A DNA stretch of 64,000 bases from the NCBI RefSeq assembly GCF_016093295.1, contig NZ_JAEDAL010000009.1:62001-126000 (forward strand), in the 5' to 3' direction. A program made the position numbers and the translations under genes. Of this stretch, positions 38,052 through 47,172 are shown in pieces. Each line of letters starts with the position of its first letter. Within the stretch, counting starts at the first letter, position 1. The notes beneath the pieces were generated by a model that was not told the DNA's origin, did no database searches, and saw only the letters and a list, made by a program, of their open reading frames with translations. Source of the DNA: Inhella gelatinilytica (lineage in GTDB: Bacteria; Pseudomonadota; Gammaproteobacteria; Burkholderiales; Burkholderiaceae_C).

Positions 38052-40469
38052 TCAGGCCAGCGCCTCGATGGGGCGAAGGTTCAGCGCCAGGCGGGTGTGG
38101 CGCCAAGCGGCCACGCAGAGCACCACCACGGTCAGACCCGTGGCCAGCAAGAGTGGCAGGACCAGCCCCTCACCCAGCGCCACGTGATCCACAAAGCCGC
38201 TCAAGTAGAGCTGCCCCAGCCACGCGGCCACCGGCACGCCCAGGCCCAGGGCCAGCAGCACCGGCGTGCGGAATTCGAGCGCCACCTGGCGCACGATGTC
38301 CGCTCCGCCGGCGCCGTGCAGGCGGTGCAACACCAACTCGGTGCGGCGACGGCGCAAGGTGTCGGCCACCAAGGCGTAGGCACCCACCACCGCCACCGCC
38401 ACCGCCAGCACCGACAGCGCACCCAGCAGGCCGGCCAATTGGCCGTCCTGACGGTAGGCCTCGGTCATTTGGGTCTGTACCGGGTCGAGACGGTAGTCAA
38501 AAGGCAGGTTGAACTGTTGCCAGAGTTGTTTGACGGCGGTTTGCAGGCGCGGCAAGTCTTTGGCGTGCAGCGTGAGCCACTGGGAGTAGGCCTCGCTCAG
38601 CACAAAGCCGCGGGGCCGCGCGGCCTCCCGAGCCGTTTGAAGCTGGGCTTGGGCGACAACCGCCACGATGCGGCGCGGGGCGTCCCCGGGTAGGTTGAAA
38701 GCCGCGCCGCCCAGCACCAGCTGACCCACCGCCGCCTGCGGTGTGGCAAAGCCCAGCAGCTTGGCGCTTTCGGCATCCACGACCAGCCGGGCTTCACCTT
38801 GTGTCTTGGCGTAGGGATCGCCGGCCAGCACGCGCATGCCGTAGGTGGCAAAGAAGCTCGGCGTGACATGGTGCAGGCTGAGTGTGGGCCCCGTGGCCTG
38901 ATCCGGTCGGCGGTGCACGGTCACCGTGCCGAGGCCGGCCCAAGGTGGCACCACGTCGCTGAAGGCCCAGGACTGCACGGCGGGCAGTTGGGTGACGGCT
39001 TGGACCAGGGGCGCGAAGGTAGCCTGATCCCCCTCGCGGGCAAAGACGTCGAGCAGCAGCCGGTTGTCCAGTGAAAAACCCCGATCCGCATGCAGCAGAT
39101 GGCGATGCTGAGCCGTCAACACACCGGTCAGCGCCAGCAGCAGCAGCGCACCCACCAGTTGCAGGCTCAACAGGCCTTGACGCAGGCGCCGACCCCACGG
39201 GCCTTCGCTGGCCGTGCGACCTTGCAGCGCCCGCGCCGGGGCTTGGCGCAAGGCAACCCAGGCGGGGAGCGCCAAAGTCAGCGGCAGCAACAGGGCAACG
39301 ACCGCCCCCAACCCGCCCAGCACGGCCCAGGGCAGGGGGTGGAACAGATCGGTGTGGGCGGGCAGGCCCAGCCAGGCCACCAGGCCGGGCGCCAGCCACC
39401 AGGCGATCAGCCAGGCGCTGGCGCCGCTCATCAACAGGGCCAACCCCTGTTCGCAAGCCCACAACCGCCACAGCGCCGCGTGGCTGGCGCCCAGGCTTTG
39501 GCGCAAGGCGGTTTCGCGCTGGCGTTGCAGCAGTTGGGCCGATTGCAGGTTCAGCGCATTGACGGTGGCCATCACCAGCAGCAGGGCACAGGCGGCCCCC
39601 AAGGCGCCGATCTGGGTCCAGCGCTCGCTCTCGCCTTCGAAGCGGGAAGCGGGCAAGGTGAGCGCGCGGAAGAAGGCCGGCTCACGGCCGTTGGCGCTCC
39701 ATTCTTTGGGCAAGTCGCCAAAGCCTGGATGGTCGTAGAAGGCGGCGCGCATCCAGCCCCCCACCTGTTCGGCTTGGACCCCCGGCGCCAGCCGGGCGAA
39801 CACGCGGCCATTGACCATGAAGATCGCGTTTCGGTCCTCGGCCGAACGGGTGTTGGCGTGACCCTCGATGCCGGCCAGCATCTCGTTGCCTTGCAGGGGG
39901 TGGCGGCTGTTGAAGTCCGGCACCACGGCGCCCACGCGGTAGTTCTTGCCGTGGTCGGTCAGCATCCGGCCAATGGCTTGTTGTGGGGGCAGGTCGCCCC
40001 AGACCATCGTGACGGCGCGGCGTGTCAGCGCCACGGCATCGGGCTGGCGCAGCGTGGCCTCCAGGTCCCCGTGCAGCGCGCGCAGACCCATCAGGGGCAC
40101 GATCTCGGGGTCGGGCAGCAGCAGACCCACCATCTTGTAGTCGCCCCCCGTCATGCGCAGGGTGAAACCGCCCCCTTGCACGCGGGCGATGTGCTGCAGC
40201 GGCGCGCCGCGGGCCTTCAGGGCCGGGCCAAAGAACACCGGTGCGGCCCCAAACCACTCGCTGCGCTGAAAGGTGGGATTGCCCATGAAGTCCAGCGTCA
40301 CCACACGGTCGGGCTCGGGGATCGAGGCATCGGTCTGCGCCAAGGCCAGGGCGAGCAGACCGACCAACAGGCTGGCCGCCAGCGCGAGTGTGATGCCAGC
40401 CTGTGCCACCAGGGTCACGCTGGGGCGGGCGCGCAGGGCGCGCCAGGCGTCCATCAATGCCAACTTCAT
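38052..40469 (-). CDS. FtsX/MacB-family ABC permease, duplicated form
   Basis: An 805-residue membrane protein with two repeats of a periplasmic MacB core domain plus FtsX-type helices. The first helix is near residues 18-46, one helix set is around residues 285-440, and the last set around 680-800. Key pieces are the ALRQSLGASHAALWRLWACEQ and LHRLHGAGGADIVRQVALEF helical motifs, typical of FtsX loops. Single-chain duplicated permeases of this type pair with an ATPase and a HlyD-like adaptor, both encoded just upstream. The substrate is unknown; efflux of a peptide, antibiotic or lipid-linked molecule is possible. Confidence 0.88.
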   Translation of the reverse strand: MKLALMDAWRALRARPSVTLVAQAGITLALAASLLVGLLALALAQTDASIPEPDRVVTLDFMGNPTFQRSEWFGAAPVFFGPALKARGAPLQHIARVQGGGFTLRMTGGDYKMVGLLLPDPEIVPLMGLRALHGDLEATLRQPDAVALTRRAVTMVWGDLPPQQAIGRMLTDHGKNYRVGAVVPDFNSRHPLQGNEMLAGIEGHANTRSAEDRNAIFMVNGRVFARLAPGVQAEQVGGWMRAAFYDHPGFGDLPKEWSANGREPAFFRALTLPASRFEGESERWTQIGALGAACALLLVMATVNALNLQSAQLLQRQRETALRQSLGASHAALWRLWACEQGLALLMSGASAWLIAWWLAPGLVAWLGLPAHTDLFHPLPWAVLGGLGAVVALLLPLTLALPAWVALRQAPARALQGRTASEGPWGRRLRQGLLSLQLVGALLLLALTGVLTAQHRHLLHADRGFSLDNRLLLDVFAREGDQATFAPLVQAVTQLPAVQSWAFSDVVPPWAGLGTVTVHRRPDQATGPTLSLHHVTPSFFATYGMRVLAGDPYAKTQGEARLVVDAESAKLLGFATPQAAVGQLVLGGAAFNLPGDAPRRIVAVVAQAQLQTAREAARPRGFVLSEAYSQWLTLHAKDLPRLQTAVKQLWQQFNLPFDYRLDPVQTQMTEAYRQDGQLAGLLGALSVLAVAVAVVGAYALVADTLRRRRTELVLHRLHGAGGADIVRQVALEFRTPVLLALGLGVPVAAWLGQLYLSGFVDHVALGEGLVLPLLLATGLTVVVLCVAAWRHTRLALNLRPIEALA

Positions 40470-41179
40470 GCCGCCACCCGCAATTGGCTGTGGGGATGGT
40501 TGTCGTCGTGGCTGGCGTCCACCAGCACGCGCCCGTCGAGCAGGCGCACCGTGCGCGAGGCCAGGGCCGCATGCTCAGGGCTGTGGGTGACCATGACCAG
40601 GGTCGTGCCCTCGTCGTTCAATTCGCGCAGCAACTGCATCACCTCGGCGCCGTGCGCGCTGTCCAGGTTGCCGGTGGGTTCGTCCGCCAGCAGCAGCGCC
40701 GGGCGGGCCGCAATGGCGCGTGCGATGGCCACGCGCTGCTGTTGACCGCCGCTGAGTTGGCTGGGGTGATGGTTGGCGCGATGCGCCAGCCCGAGGCGCT
40801 CCAGCACCTCGGACACGCGCGTGCGTTGTTCGGCGCTGGGCAGCGGGCCATAGCGCAGGGCGAGCTGCACGTTCTCCGCCACGGTCATTTCGTCGACGAG
40901 GTTGAAACTTTGGAACACAAAGCCGATGCGGCCGCGGCGGATGGCGGCGAGCTCGCGCTCGCTCTTTTCGGTCACGTCCTCGCCGGCGAGCAGATAGCGC
41001 CCTTCGCTCGGGCGGTCCAGCAAACCCAAGAGCCCCAGCAGGGTGGATTTGCCGCAGCCCGAAGGGCCGGTGATGGCCACGTACTCGCCGGTCTCGATTT
41101 GCAGGTCGATGCCGCTCAGCGCGAGGGTCTCGACCTCGTTGGCACGGTGGCGTTTGGAAATGTGTTGAAGGTGGATCAT
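40466..41179 (-). CDS. ABC transporter ATP-binding protein, MacB/LolD type
   Basis: A 237-residue ATPase with Walker [22 protein letters not shown]-loop in FVFQSFNLVDEMTV, signature LSGGQQQRVAIARAIA, Walker B LLADEPTGNLDS and switch MVTHSPEHAALA. These are the sequence habits of the LolD/MacB subgroup that works with FtsX-type permeases. The true start is MIHLQHISK at 41179; a longer open frame extends upstream in antisense to the adaptor gene. It overlaps the permease start (ATGA) and the adaptor stop. Confidence 0.93.
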   Translation of the reverse strand: MIHLQHISKRHRANEVETLALSGIDLQIETGEYVAITGPSGCGKSTLLGLLGLLDRPSEGRYLLAGEDVTEKSERELAAIRRGRIGFVFQSFNLVDEMTVAENVQLALRYGPLPSAEQRTRVSEVLERLGLAHRANHHPSQLSGGQQQRVAIARAIAARPALLLADEPTGNLDSAHGAEVMQLLRELNDEGTTLVMVTHSPEHAALASRTVRLLDGRVLVDASHDDNHPHSQLRVAA

Positions 41180-42432
41180 GGGAGTCGCAGCGTGTCTGCG
41201 CCTTGTGGGGGTTGAGAAATCAGGACTTGTTCGCCGCTCTGCAGGCCGGCCAGGACTTCCACCTGACCCGCCGCACGGCGGCCCAGGCGCACCTCGCGAG
41301 CCAGCAATTGCTGGCCTTGGCGCACGAACAGGCGGTTCTGGATCCCCGGTCCTTCGGGGAGGAGCAGGGCGGGGCCGGGCGGGCTGAACTGCAAGCGCAC
41401 GTCTACCGCCTGTCCGGGGCGCAGGGCCTGGGGCTCGGCGCCAGCGTCCCAATGCAGGAGCACGCGCACCCTGCCGCCCTGCACTTGCGGCAGGGTTTGG
41501 GCCAAGCGCAGGGCGCCGGCAGGGCTGTGTGCGGGCAGTTGTGGCTGCAGGCGAGGGAGGTAGAACTCGTCCACCTCGGCCACGAGTTGGGTGCCAACGG
41601 CCGGGTCGTCGATGCGCCCCAGGTGGGCACCCGCCTGCAGGCTGGCGCCTCGCTGTGGCGTGAAACCACTCAAACGCCCCCCGATGGGGGCACGCAGCAA
41701 GAGGCGCTCGCGGGCCTGTTCCAGCAGTTGCAGGCCGTGGCGCAGGCCGCGCACGGCGCGGTCCATTTCGTCCAGAGACTGCTGGCGCTGGCGGGCGTCC
41801 TCGCGGTGATCGTGTTCGGCCTGTTCGCGCAGGCGGTGGGCCAGGCGCAGCGTGCGTTCGGCTTGCTCCCGCGCAGCGGGGGCCACGAAGCCGGCGTCCG
41901 CCAGATCGCCTTGGCGCCGCCACTCGGCCTCGGCCTGTTGTTCGGCCGTTTGCAGTTGCGCCAACTCGCGCCGGCTGGCGGCTTGCGCGGCGGTTTGCGC
42001 GCTGCGCTGCAAGGAGACGTTGGCCAGTTGCTGCGCCACCTCGGCGCCGCGTTGCATCAGCATTTGCTCTTGTTCGGGGCTGTGCAGGCGCAGCAGGGGC
42101 TGGCCTTGGATGACGGTGTCGCCCTCTTGCACCAGCACAGCCTCCACCCGGCCCCCCTCTTGGGCATCGAGTTGCACGGAGCGCAGCGGCTCCACCCGGG
42201 CGCGCAGTGGCAGTTCGTCGCGGAATTCGCCCAGGGCCGCGGCCACCAACTGGGCGTGCTCCACGCGCGGCGCCGACGGCAGGGTTTGTTGAACGACAAG
42301 GCCCGCCAGCCCCAGCAGTGCCAGGGCGATCACCGCACCGCGCAAGGCCGGATGCTGCCAGCGCGTGCGCGGCGGCAGCGCACGGTCCATGGCGGCGCCG
42401 GAGGGGGGTGAAGCCGGGATGGGCGAGGTCAT
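41176..42432 (-). CDS. HlyD/MacA-type periplasmic adaptor
   Basis: A 418-residue membrane-fusion protein. It has a short cytoplasmic N-terminus, one helix (about residues 32-50, AVIALALLGLAGLVV), a biotinyl-lipoyl-like hairpin half (GGRVEAVLVQEGDTVIQGQPLLRL), a long coiled coil (about 118-245), the second half APIGGRLSGFTPQRGASLQAG, and beta-barrel domains. It should bridge the FtsX permease to an outer-membrane channel, though no TolC gene is in the window. The first ATG tried is at 42432; one four codons upstream at 42444 is also possible. Confidence 0.9.
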   Translation of the reverse strand: MTSPIPASPPSGAAMDRALPPRTRWQHPALRGAVIALALLGLAGLVVQQTLPSAPRVEHAQLVAAALGEFRDELPLRARVEPLRSVQLDAQEGGRVEAVLVQEGDTVIQGQPLLRLHSPEQEQMLMQRGAEVAQQLANVSLQRSAQTAAQAASRRELAQLQTAEQQAEAEWRRQGDLADAGFVAPAAREQAERTLRLAHRLREQAEHDHREDARQRQQSLDEMDRAVRGLRHGLQLLEQARERLLLRAPIGGRLSGFTPQRGASLQAGAHLGRIDDPAVGTQLVAEVDEFYLPRLQPQLPAHSPAGALRLAQTLPQVQGGRVRVLLHWDAGAEPQALRPGQAVDVRLQFSPPGPALLLPEGPGIQNRLFVRQGQQLLAREVRLGRRAAGQVEVLAGLQSGEQVLISQPPQGADTLRLP

Positions 42433-42534
42433 GGGATGAAGCATCGCCTGGCGGCCGCGCGCCGCCCAGCCCCCTGTCCGTTTCCGGACATCCGGGTTCG
42501 CACGTGGTTGCGCTTGCGGCGAAGATGGCCCCCG

Positions 42535-43101
42535 ATGACCCAAGCCCCGACCTGCATCCTGCTGCTCGATGACGACCCCGACGTCGGGCTGGCCGCGCAA
42601 TTGCTGCTCCAGCGCCGCGTGGCGCCGCTGCATTGCATTCAGCGCCCCTCGGAGCTGGCGGGGGCGCTGCAGCGCCATCGGCCGGCCCTGGTGCTCTTGG
42701 ACATGAACTTTGGTCCGGGTCGCAGCGATGGCGCCCAAGGCCTGCACTTGCTGGCGCAGGTCATGGCCTTGCCCCAGCCCCCACAGGTGATCGTCATGAC
42801 GGCCTACGCCGAGATCGACTTGGCCGTGCAAGCCGTGAAGCGGGGTGCCTGGGACTTCATCACCAAGCCCTGGGACAACGCACGCTTGGTGGCGGCCTGC
42901 CACGAGGCCTTGCAGCAAGCGAGCCCACCAGCCCACGCCGAGGCGGCCGAAGCGGAGCCCCCGCGCTCGCTGGCGGTGCAGGAGCGCGCGGCGCTGCTGG
43001 CGGCGATGTCCGAGGCCCAGGGCAACCTGAGCGCCGCTGCGCGCAGCTTGGGCATCTCGCGTGCGGCGCTGTACCGGCGGTTGGACAAACATGGCCTTTG
43101 A
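42535..43101 (+). CDS. response regulator with receiver and Fis-type HTH, no AAA+ domain
   Basis: 188 residues. The receiver (about 1-125) has the acidic pocket LLLDDDPD, phospho-acceptor Asp56 (LLDMNFGPG), Thr in VIVMTAYAE and Lys in DFITKPWDN. The C-terminus is a Fis/NtrC-type helix-turn-helix (NLSAAARSLGISRAALYRRLDKHGL). The sigma-54-interacting AAA+ domain of NtrC relatives is absent, so it resembles ActR/PrrA/RegA in layout. It is divergent from the efflux genes (102-base gap) and overlaps the kinase gene by 11 bases, suggesting it controls that set. Confidence 0.9.
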   Translation: MTQAPTCILLLDDDPDVGLAAQLLLQRRVAPLHCIQRPSELAGALQRHRPALVLLDMNFGPGRSDGAQGLHLLAQVMALPQPPQVIVMTAYAEIDLAVQAVKRGAWDFITKPWDNARLVAACHEALQQASPPAHAEAAEAEPPRSLAVQERAALLAAMSEAQGNLSAAARSLGISRAALYRRLDKHGL

Positions 43102-44281
43102 CGGGCGCACTTGGGTGGCGGCGGCCTTGCTGATGGCGGCCGGGGCCGCATGCGCCCAACCCAGTGCGCGCTGGCAGGTGGCGGGCGTCGCCTTGGCCCT
43201 GGGCGGCATGGCGGCGCTGCTGGCGCGCCGCCCCCAGACCCCGCCCGTGCCCATCCAGGCCGCCGAGCCGGCTACAGGTGGGCAGGAGCCCACGGCGCTA
43301 CTGCGCCTGCAAGTGCTGCTGGAGCACCTGCCCGCCGCCACCTGGATGTGGGAGGGAGGGGGGCGGCTGCAAGCCTTGAGCGCCCGTGCGCGGCGCTTGA
43401 TGGCACCCGGCGGTGTGCGTGACGCGCAGGCGCTGCAGGCGCTCCTGGTCGAGCGCGCCCGCGCGGGGCAGGGCGGGCAGATTCAGTTGGACACCGAACG
43501 CGGCGGCGAGCGCTGGGGTTTGGCGCTGCAGGCTTTGAGCCTGGCGGGCCAAGAGCAGGTACTGATTGTGCTGTTGCCGCTGGAGAACGAACTCGAGGCG
43601 GAGCGTCAGGACGCCTGGCGCTCGCTCGTGCAGGTGCTCACCCACGAGATCATGAACTCGCTCACTCCCATCGCCAGCCTGAGCCAAAGCGCGCTGGGCT
43701 TGTTGGAGGAGGCCGAGGCGGGCCAGGTCGATGCCGGGCCCGATTTGCGCCTGGCCCTGGACACGGTGGCGCAGCGGGCGGCCGGCCTGCAGCGCTTCGT
43801 GTTGGACTACCGGCGGCTGAGCCAGGTGCCGCCGCCGCAGTTGGAGCCGGTGGACGTGGAGGCGCTGCTGCGGCGCCTAGAGGTCGCCGTGGCGCCCGCC
43901 TGGGTGGCGCGGGGCGGGGCGGTGCTGTTCACCCTCCACCAAGGGGGGCTGCGTTTGCAGGCCGATCCCGCGCAGCTGGAGCAAGCCCTGCTGAACTTGA
44001 TCCGCAACGCCGAAGTCGCCACCCGGGACTGCGCGCAGCCCAAGCTCTGGGTGGAGGCCAAGCTCTCGCGGGGCGGCCGACTGCGCCTGACCGTGCGCGA
44101 CAACGGGCCCGGCGTGCCGGCGGGTTTGGAGCAGCAGATCTTCTTGCCGTTTTTCAGCGCCGCGCCTGGCGGCAGTGGCATCGGTTTGACGCTGACGCGC
44201 CAGCTGGTCCACGGCATGGGCGGGCGACTGCGGCACGTACGGCCCCTAGAGGGCGGGGCAGCCTTCGTGCTGAGCTTTTAA
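43091..44281 (+). CDS. sensor histidine kinase of the efflux-linked two-component system
   Basis: 396 residues. Two N-terminal membrane segments (about 8-22 and 29-47) enclose a very short periplasmic loop, so sensing may occur within the membrane. A PAS-like region (LLEHLPAATWMWEGGGRLQ) precedes the HisKA helix VLTHEIMNSLTPIASLSQSAL with its phospho-His. The ATPase domain has LLNLIRNAEVA, VRDNGPGVP and GGSGIGLTLTRQLVHGMGG. The HEIMNSLTP form is of the NtrY-like subgroup. The start at 43091 overlaps the regulator's stop. Confidence 0.9.
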   Translation: MAFDGRTWVAAALLMAAGAACAQPSARWQVAGVALALGGMAALLARRPQTPPVPIQAAEPATGGQEPTALLRLQVLLEHLPAATWMWEGGGRLQALSARARRLMAPGGVRDAQALQALLVERARAGQGGQIQLDTERGGERWGLALQALSLAGQEQVLIVLLPLENELEAERQDAWRSLVQVLTHEIMNSLTPIASLSQSALGLLEEAEAGQVDAGPDLRLALDTVAQRAAGLQRFVLDYRRLSQVPPPQLEPVDVEALLRRLEVAVAPAWVARGGAVLFTLHQGGLRLQADPAQLEQALLNLIRNAEVATRDCAQPKLWVEAKLSRGGRLRLTVRDNGPGVPAGLEQQIFLPFFSAAPGGSGIGLTLTRQLVHGMGGRLRHVRPLEGGAAFVLSF

Positions 44282-44335
44282 GGCGCGAGCCCTTGAAGAG
44301 CTGAGCGCCGGGTGGTGGTGTGCGAAAGTTCAGGC

Positions 44336-44758
44336 ATGAACGCTGTCACCCTCTATCACAACCCCCGTTGCAGCAACTCCCGCAACGTGTTGGCCTTGAT
44401 ACAACACGCCGGCATCGAACCGGAGATCGTGGAGTACTTGCAGATGCCGCCCAGCCGAACGCAGCTCTTGGTGTGGGCAGCGGCCAGTGGGCGCGGTCTG
44501 CGGGGACTGATGCGGGAAAAAGAGGCGCGTTTCATCGAACTGGGATTGGCGGGACCCGATGTGACTGAGGCGGACTTGCTGGACGCGCTGGCGGCCCACC
44601 CGGAGCTGCTCAATCGTCCCATTGTGGTCACGTCGCGGGGGGTGGACTTGTGCCGTCCGCCGGAGCGTGTTTTCGAGTTGCTGCCGGTGCCGGGGCCCCT
44701 GCCGCCGTTTGAGTTGGAAAACGGCCAGCAGGTGTGGGACAGCGGCAAACGCCGTTGA
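44336..44758 (+). CDS. ArsC-family glutaredoxin-dependent reductase
   Basis: A 140-residue thioredoxin-fold protein with the ArsC active-site motif NPRCSNSRN (Cys12) and later Arg residues in LCRPPERVFELLP. The family includes true arsenate reductases and YfgD/Spx-like relatives. No arsB, arsR or acr3 gene is near, so an arsenic role is not supported by context. The ATG at 44336 begins the fold; an earlier in-frame start at 44312 adds eight residues. Confidence 0.85.
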   Translation: MNAVTLYHNPRCSNSRNVLALIQHAGIEPEIVEYLQMPPSRTQLLVWAAASGRGLRGLMREKEARFIELGLAGPDVTEADLLDALAAHPELLNRPIVVTSRGVDLCRPPERVFELLPVPGPLPPFELENGQQVWDSGKRR

Positions 44759-44762
44759 GATG

Positions 44763-44786
44763 AAAAAAGGGCCCGTACGGGCCCTT
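44763..44786 (-). terminator. intrinsic terminator between convergent ArsC and acetyltransferase genes
   Basis: A perfect palindrome (44767-44786) of AAGGGCCCGT type. On the minus strand it is followed by a T-run (the A-run at 44763-44768), so it mainly serves the minus-strand gene. The plus side lacks a long T-run. Confidence 0.8.
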
Positions 44787-44800
44787 GGGTTGGGTGCGCC

Positions 44801-45073
44801 TTAGGGTCGCAAATCGGCCCACTGCGGGTGTTTGTCGAAGTAGGCTTCGACGTAGCTGCACCCGTGGCTGACCTTCAGGCCTTGGTCGCGAGCCCATTGC
44901 AGCCCCGCTTGCACGATCACGGCCGCCAGCCCCTGGCCGCGTAGGGCCGGGGGGGTGCCCGTGTGGGTGAACACGACCGTGGAGCCGCTCAGTTGGTAGT
45001 CAAGTTCGCAGACGGCGTCGCCGACGTGCAACTCAAAGCGGCGCTGACGCTCGTTGTGGCGAAGGTCATGCAT
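44801..45073 (-). CDS. small GNAT-like acetyltransferase
   Basis: A 90-residue protein of the YjdJ/Gcn5-like minimal acetyltransferase type, with CELDYQLSGSTVVFTHTGTPPALRGQGLAAVIV. The PALRGQG loop is the acetyl-CoA-binding site, and CSYVEAYFDKHP follows. Family members are about 90-100 residues, unlike the larger GNATs. I used the ATG at 45073, where the start overlaps the stop of the upstream prolyl oligopeptidase gene. The substrate is unknown. Confidence 0.85.
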   Translation of the reverse strand: MHDLRHNERQRRFELHVGDAVCELDYQLSGSTVVFTHTGTPPALRGQGLAAVIVQAGLQWARDQGLKVSHGCSYVEAYFDKHPQWADLRP

Positions 45074-47172
45074 CACTGACCGCCCAACTGCATCCACAGG
45101 TAGCTGTATTCCAAAGCCTGCCAGGTGGCGCGCTGTTCGTTGTCGGCAGCACCGCCATGGCCCCCCTCGATGTTTTCCCAGTACAGCGGGTTGTGACCCT
45201 GTTCGATCATGCGGGCCGCCATCTTGCGGGCATGTCCCGGGTGCACGCGGTCATCCTTGGTGCTGGTGTTGATCAACACCCGGGGCATCTTCACGCCCGC
45301 CTTGACGTTTTGATACGGGCTGTACTTCGAAATGAACGCCCAGTCCTCGGCCTTGTCTGGGTCGCCATACTCGGCCATCCAGGACGCGCCTGCCAGCAGC
45401 GTGTGATACCGCTTCATGTCCAGCAGCGGCACTTGGCACACCACCGCGTTGAAGAGGTCTGGACGCTGCGTGACGATGGCCCCCATGAGCAGGCCGCCAT
45501 TGCTGCCGCCCATGATGCCTAGATGCCGCGGAGTGGTGATTTTCTTGGCGATCAGGTCTTCCGCGATGGCAATGAAATCGTCGTAGGAGCGCTGCTTGTT
45601 CTCGCGGATTGCGGCTTTGTGCCATTGAGGGCCAAACTCGCCGCCGCCGCGGATGTTGCTCATCACCAATACGCCACCTTTGGACAGCCAGCCGCGCCCC
45701 CAGCTGGAGCTGTAGCGCGGTGTCATGCTGACCTCGAAACCGCCGTAGCCGTACAACAGCGTGGGCTGTTTGCCATCGAGCTGCGCACCCTTGGGCGAAA
45801 TCACGAAGTACGGGACTCGGGTGCCGTCCTTGCTGACGGCGAAATGCTGTTCAGCGCGCATGCCGGCGCTGTCAAACCACGCGGTCCGGCTCTTGAGCAG
45901 TTGGCGTTCATCCTTGCCGGCCTGTGCCAGGTACAAGGAGTCGGGTGTCAAAAAGTCAGCGTAGTTGACCAAGTAGCGGTCCGCGAGCGGGTCTGTTTTC
46001 AGATCGCTGTCGTGCAGACTTGCCAGACTCAAGGTGCCCGGGAAGGGCGCTGCGATGGCTCTGGATTTAGGCTGTTTGCCCCGGAAATCCCATTCCTCAA
46101 GTTTGCTGGCCACGTTGTCTGAAATGTTCAAGACGACATGGTGACGGGTGGTGATGTAGCCGGCCAGCGAGCGTGTGGTGGTCGGTTCGAAGAGGCGGCG
46201 GAACTGAGCTTGCCCCTTAAGAAATCCGTCCCATGAACCGACCAGCAGGCTGCCCGCCTTGAAGGAATCGGCGCCAACCTGCCAATCTGAGCGCAGCTGG
46301 ACCAGCAGGCGATTGCCCCACAGGCGCGGCTGAGCGTCCAGTGGGAGTTCGAGCTTTTTCAACCCTTGGGGCGTCACCCAGTGGTACTCCGCACGATAGA
46401 AGTCCAGGGCGCGCTGGATCAACGTTCGTTGTTTGGCACCATGGCCGTCCACGCTGACCCCAACCCACGTGTCCTTGGTCTGACCCTCAAACAAAGTCTG
46501 TGCACGGTCCAGCGGCGTGCCGCGGGACCACAGTTTGCTGATGCGGGGATAGCCCGAATCGGTCATGCTGCCCGGGCCGAATTGGGTGCCGACATAGATG
46601 TGATTGAGGTCCTTCCAGTCCACTTGGCTCTTGGCCTCGGGTAACTCGAAACCGCCCTTCACGAACGCCTTGTCATGGGTGTCGAACTCCCGCACGACCG
46701 CAGCATCTGACCCGCCGGGCGAGAGCGACAGCAAACAGCGACGGTATTCCGGCGCCAGGCAATTGGCGCCGGCAAAAACCCAGCTCTTGTGCTCCGCAGC
46801 GCCCAACGCGTCCAGATCGAGAACAGTCTCCCAGGCCGGCTTGCTCTTGGCGTATTCCTTCAGCGTGGTGCGGCGCCACAGCCCCCGTTTGTGCTGATCG
46901 TCCTGCCAAAGGTTGTAAATCCAATCGCCCATGCGAGTGAAGCGAGGAATGCGGTCCTTCGCATTCAGCCCTTCCAGAAGCTCGGTGCGCAGCGATTCAT
47001 AGCCCGGTCGGTTCTTGAGAAGGGCTTCCGTTTCCGCGTTGCGTGCTTTGACCCACGCCATCGCTTTGTCGCCGGACACGTCTTCAAGCCACAAATAAGG
47101 GTCGTCACCGGTGCCTTGCGCACCTGCGCTCAGAGCAGTGGCCATTGCCGTGGCCAAGAGAGTGTTTTTCAT
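45073..47172 (-). CDS. prolyl oligopeptidase family serine protease
   Basis: A 699-residue S9A enzyme with a signal peptide (MKNTLLATAMATALSAGAQG), a seven-bladed propeller (about 80-410) and an alpha/beta-hydrolase domain. The nucleophile Ser lies in GIMGGSNGGLLMG, with Asp in STKDDRVHPGH and His in EGGHGGAADNEQ. It should cleave proline-containing peptides in the periplasm. The codon and base makeup looks slightly less GC-rich than its neighbours by eye. It is divergent from the coiled-coil gene. Confidence 0.93.
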   Translation of the reverse strand: MKNTLLATAMATALSAGAQGTGDDPYLWLEDVSGDKAMAWVKARNAETEALLKNRPGYESLRTELLEGLNAKDRIPRFTRMGDWIYNLWQDDQHKRGLWRRTTLKEYAKSKPAWETVLDLDALGAAEHKSWVFAGANCLAPEYRRCLLSLSPGGSDAAVVREFDTHDKAFVKGGFELPEAKSQVDWKDLNHIYVGTQFGPGSMTDSGYPRISKLWSRGTPLDRAQTLFEGQTKDTWVGVSVDGHGAKQRTLIQRALDFYRAEYHWVTPQGLKKLELPLDAQPRLWGNRLLVQLRSDWQVGADSFKAGSLLVGSWDGFLKGQAQFRRLFEPTTTRSLAGYITTRHHVVLNISDNVASKLEEWDFRGKQPKSRAIAAPFPGTLSLASLHDSDLKTDPLADRYLVNYADFLTPDSLYLAQAGKDERQLLKSRTAWFDSAGMRAEQHFAVSKDGTRVPYFVISPKGAQLDGKQPTLLYGYGGFEVSMTPRYSSSWGRGWLSKGGVLVMSNIRGGGEFGPQWHKAAIRENKQRSYDDFIAIAEDLIAKKITTPRHLGIMGGSNGGLLMGAIVTQRPDLFNAVVCQVPLLDMKRYHTLLAGASWMAEYGDPDKAEDWAFISKYSPYQNVKAGVKMPRVLINTSTKDDRVHPGHARKMAARMIEQGHNPLYWENIEGGHGGAADNEQRATWQALEYSYLWMQLGGQ

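Noticed and set aside
39090-40745. 551-codon open frame antisense to the permease
   Set aside because: Gln/Gly-rich shadow without domain; the minus strand encodes the permease.
44336-44758. arsenic-resistance locus
   Set aside because: The ArsC-type protein stands alone; no arsR, arsB or acr3 gene near.
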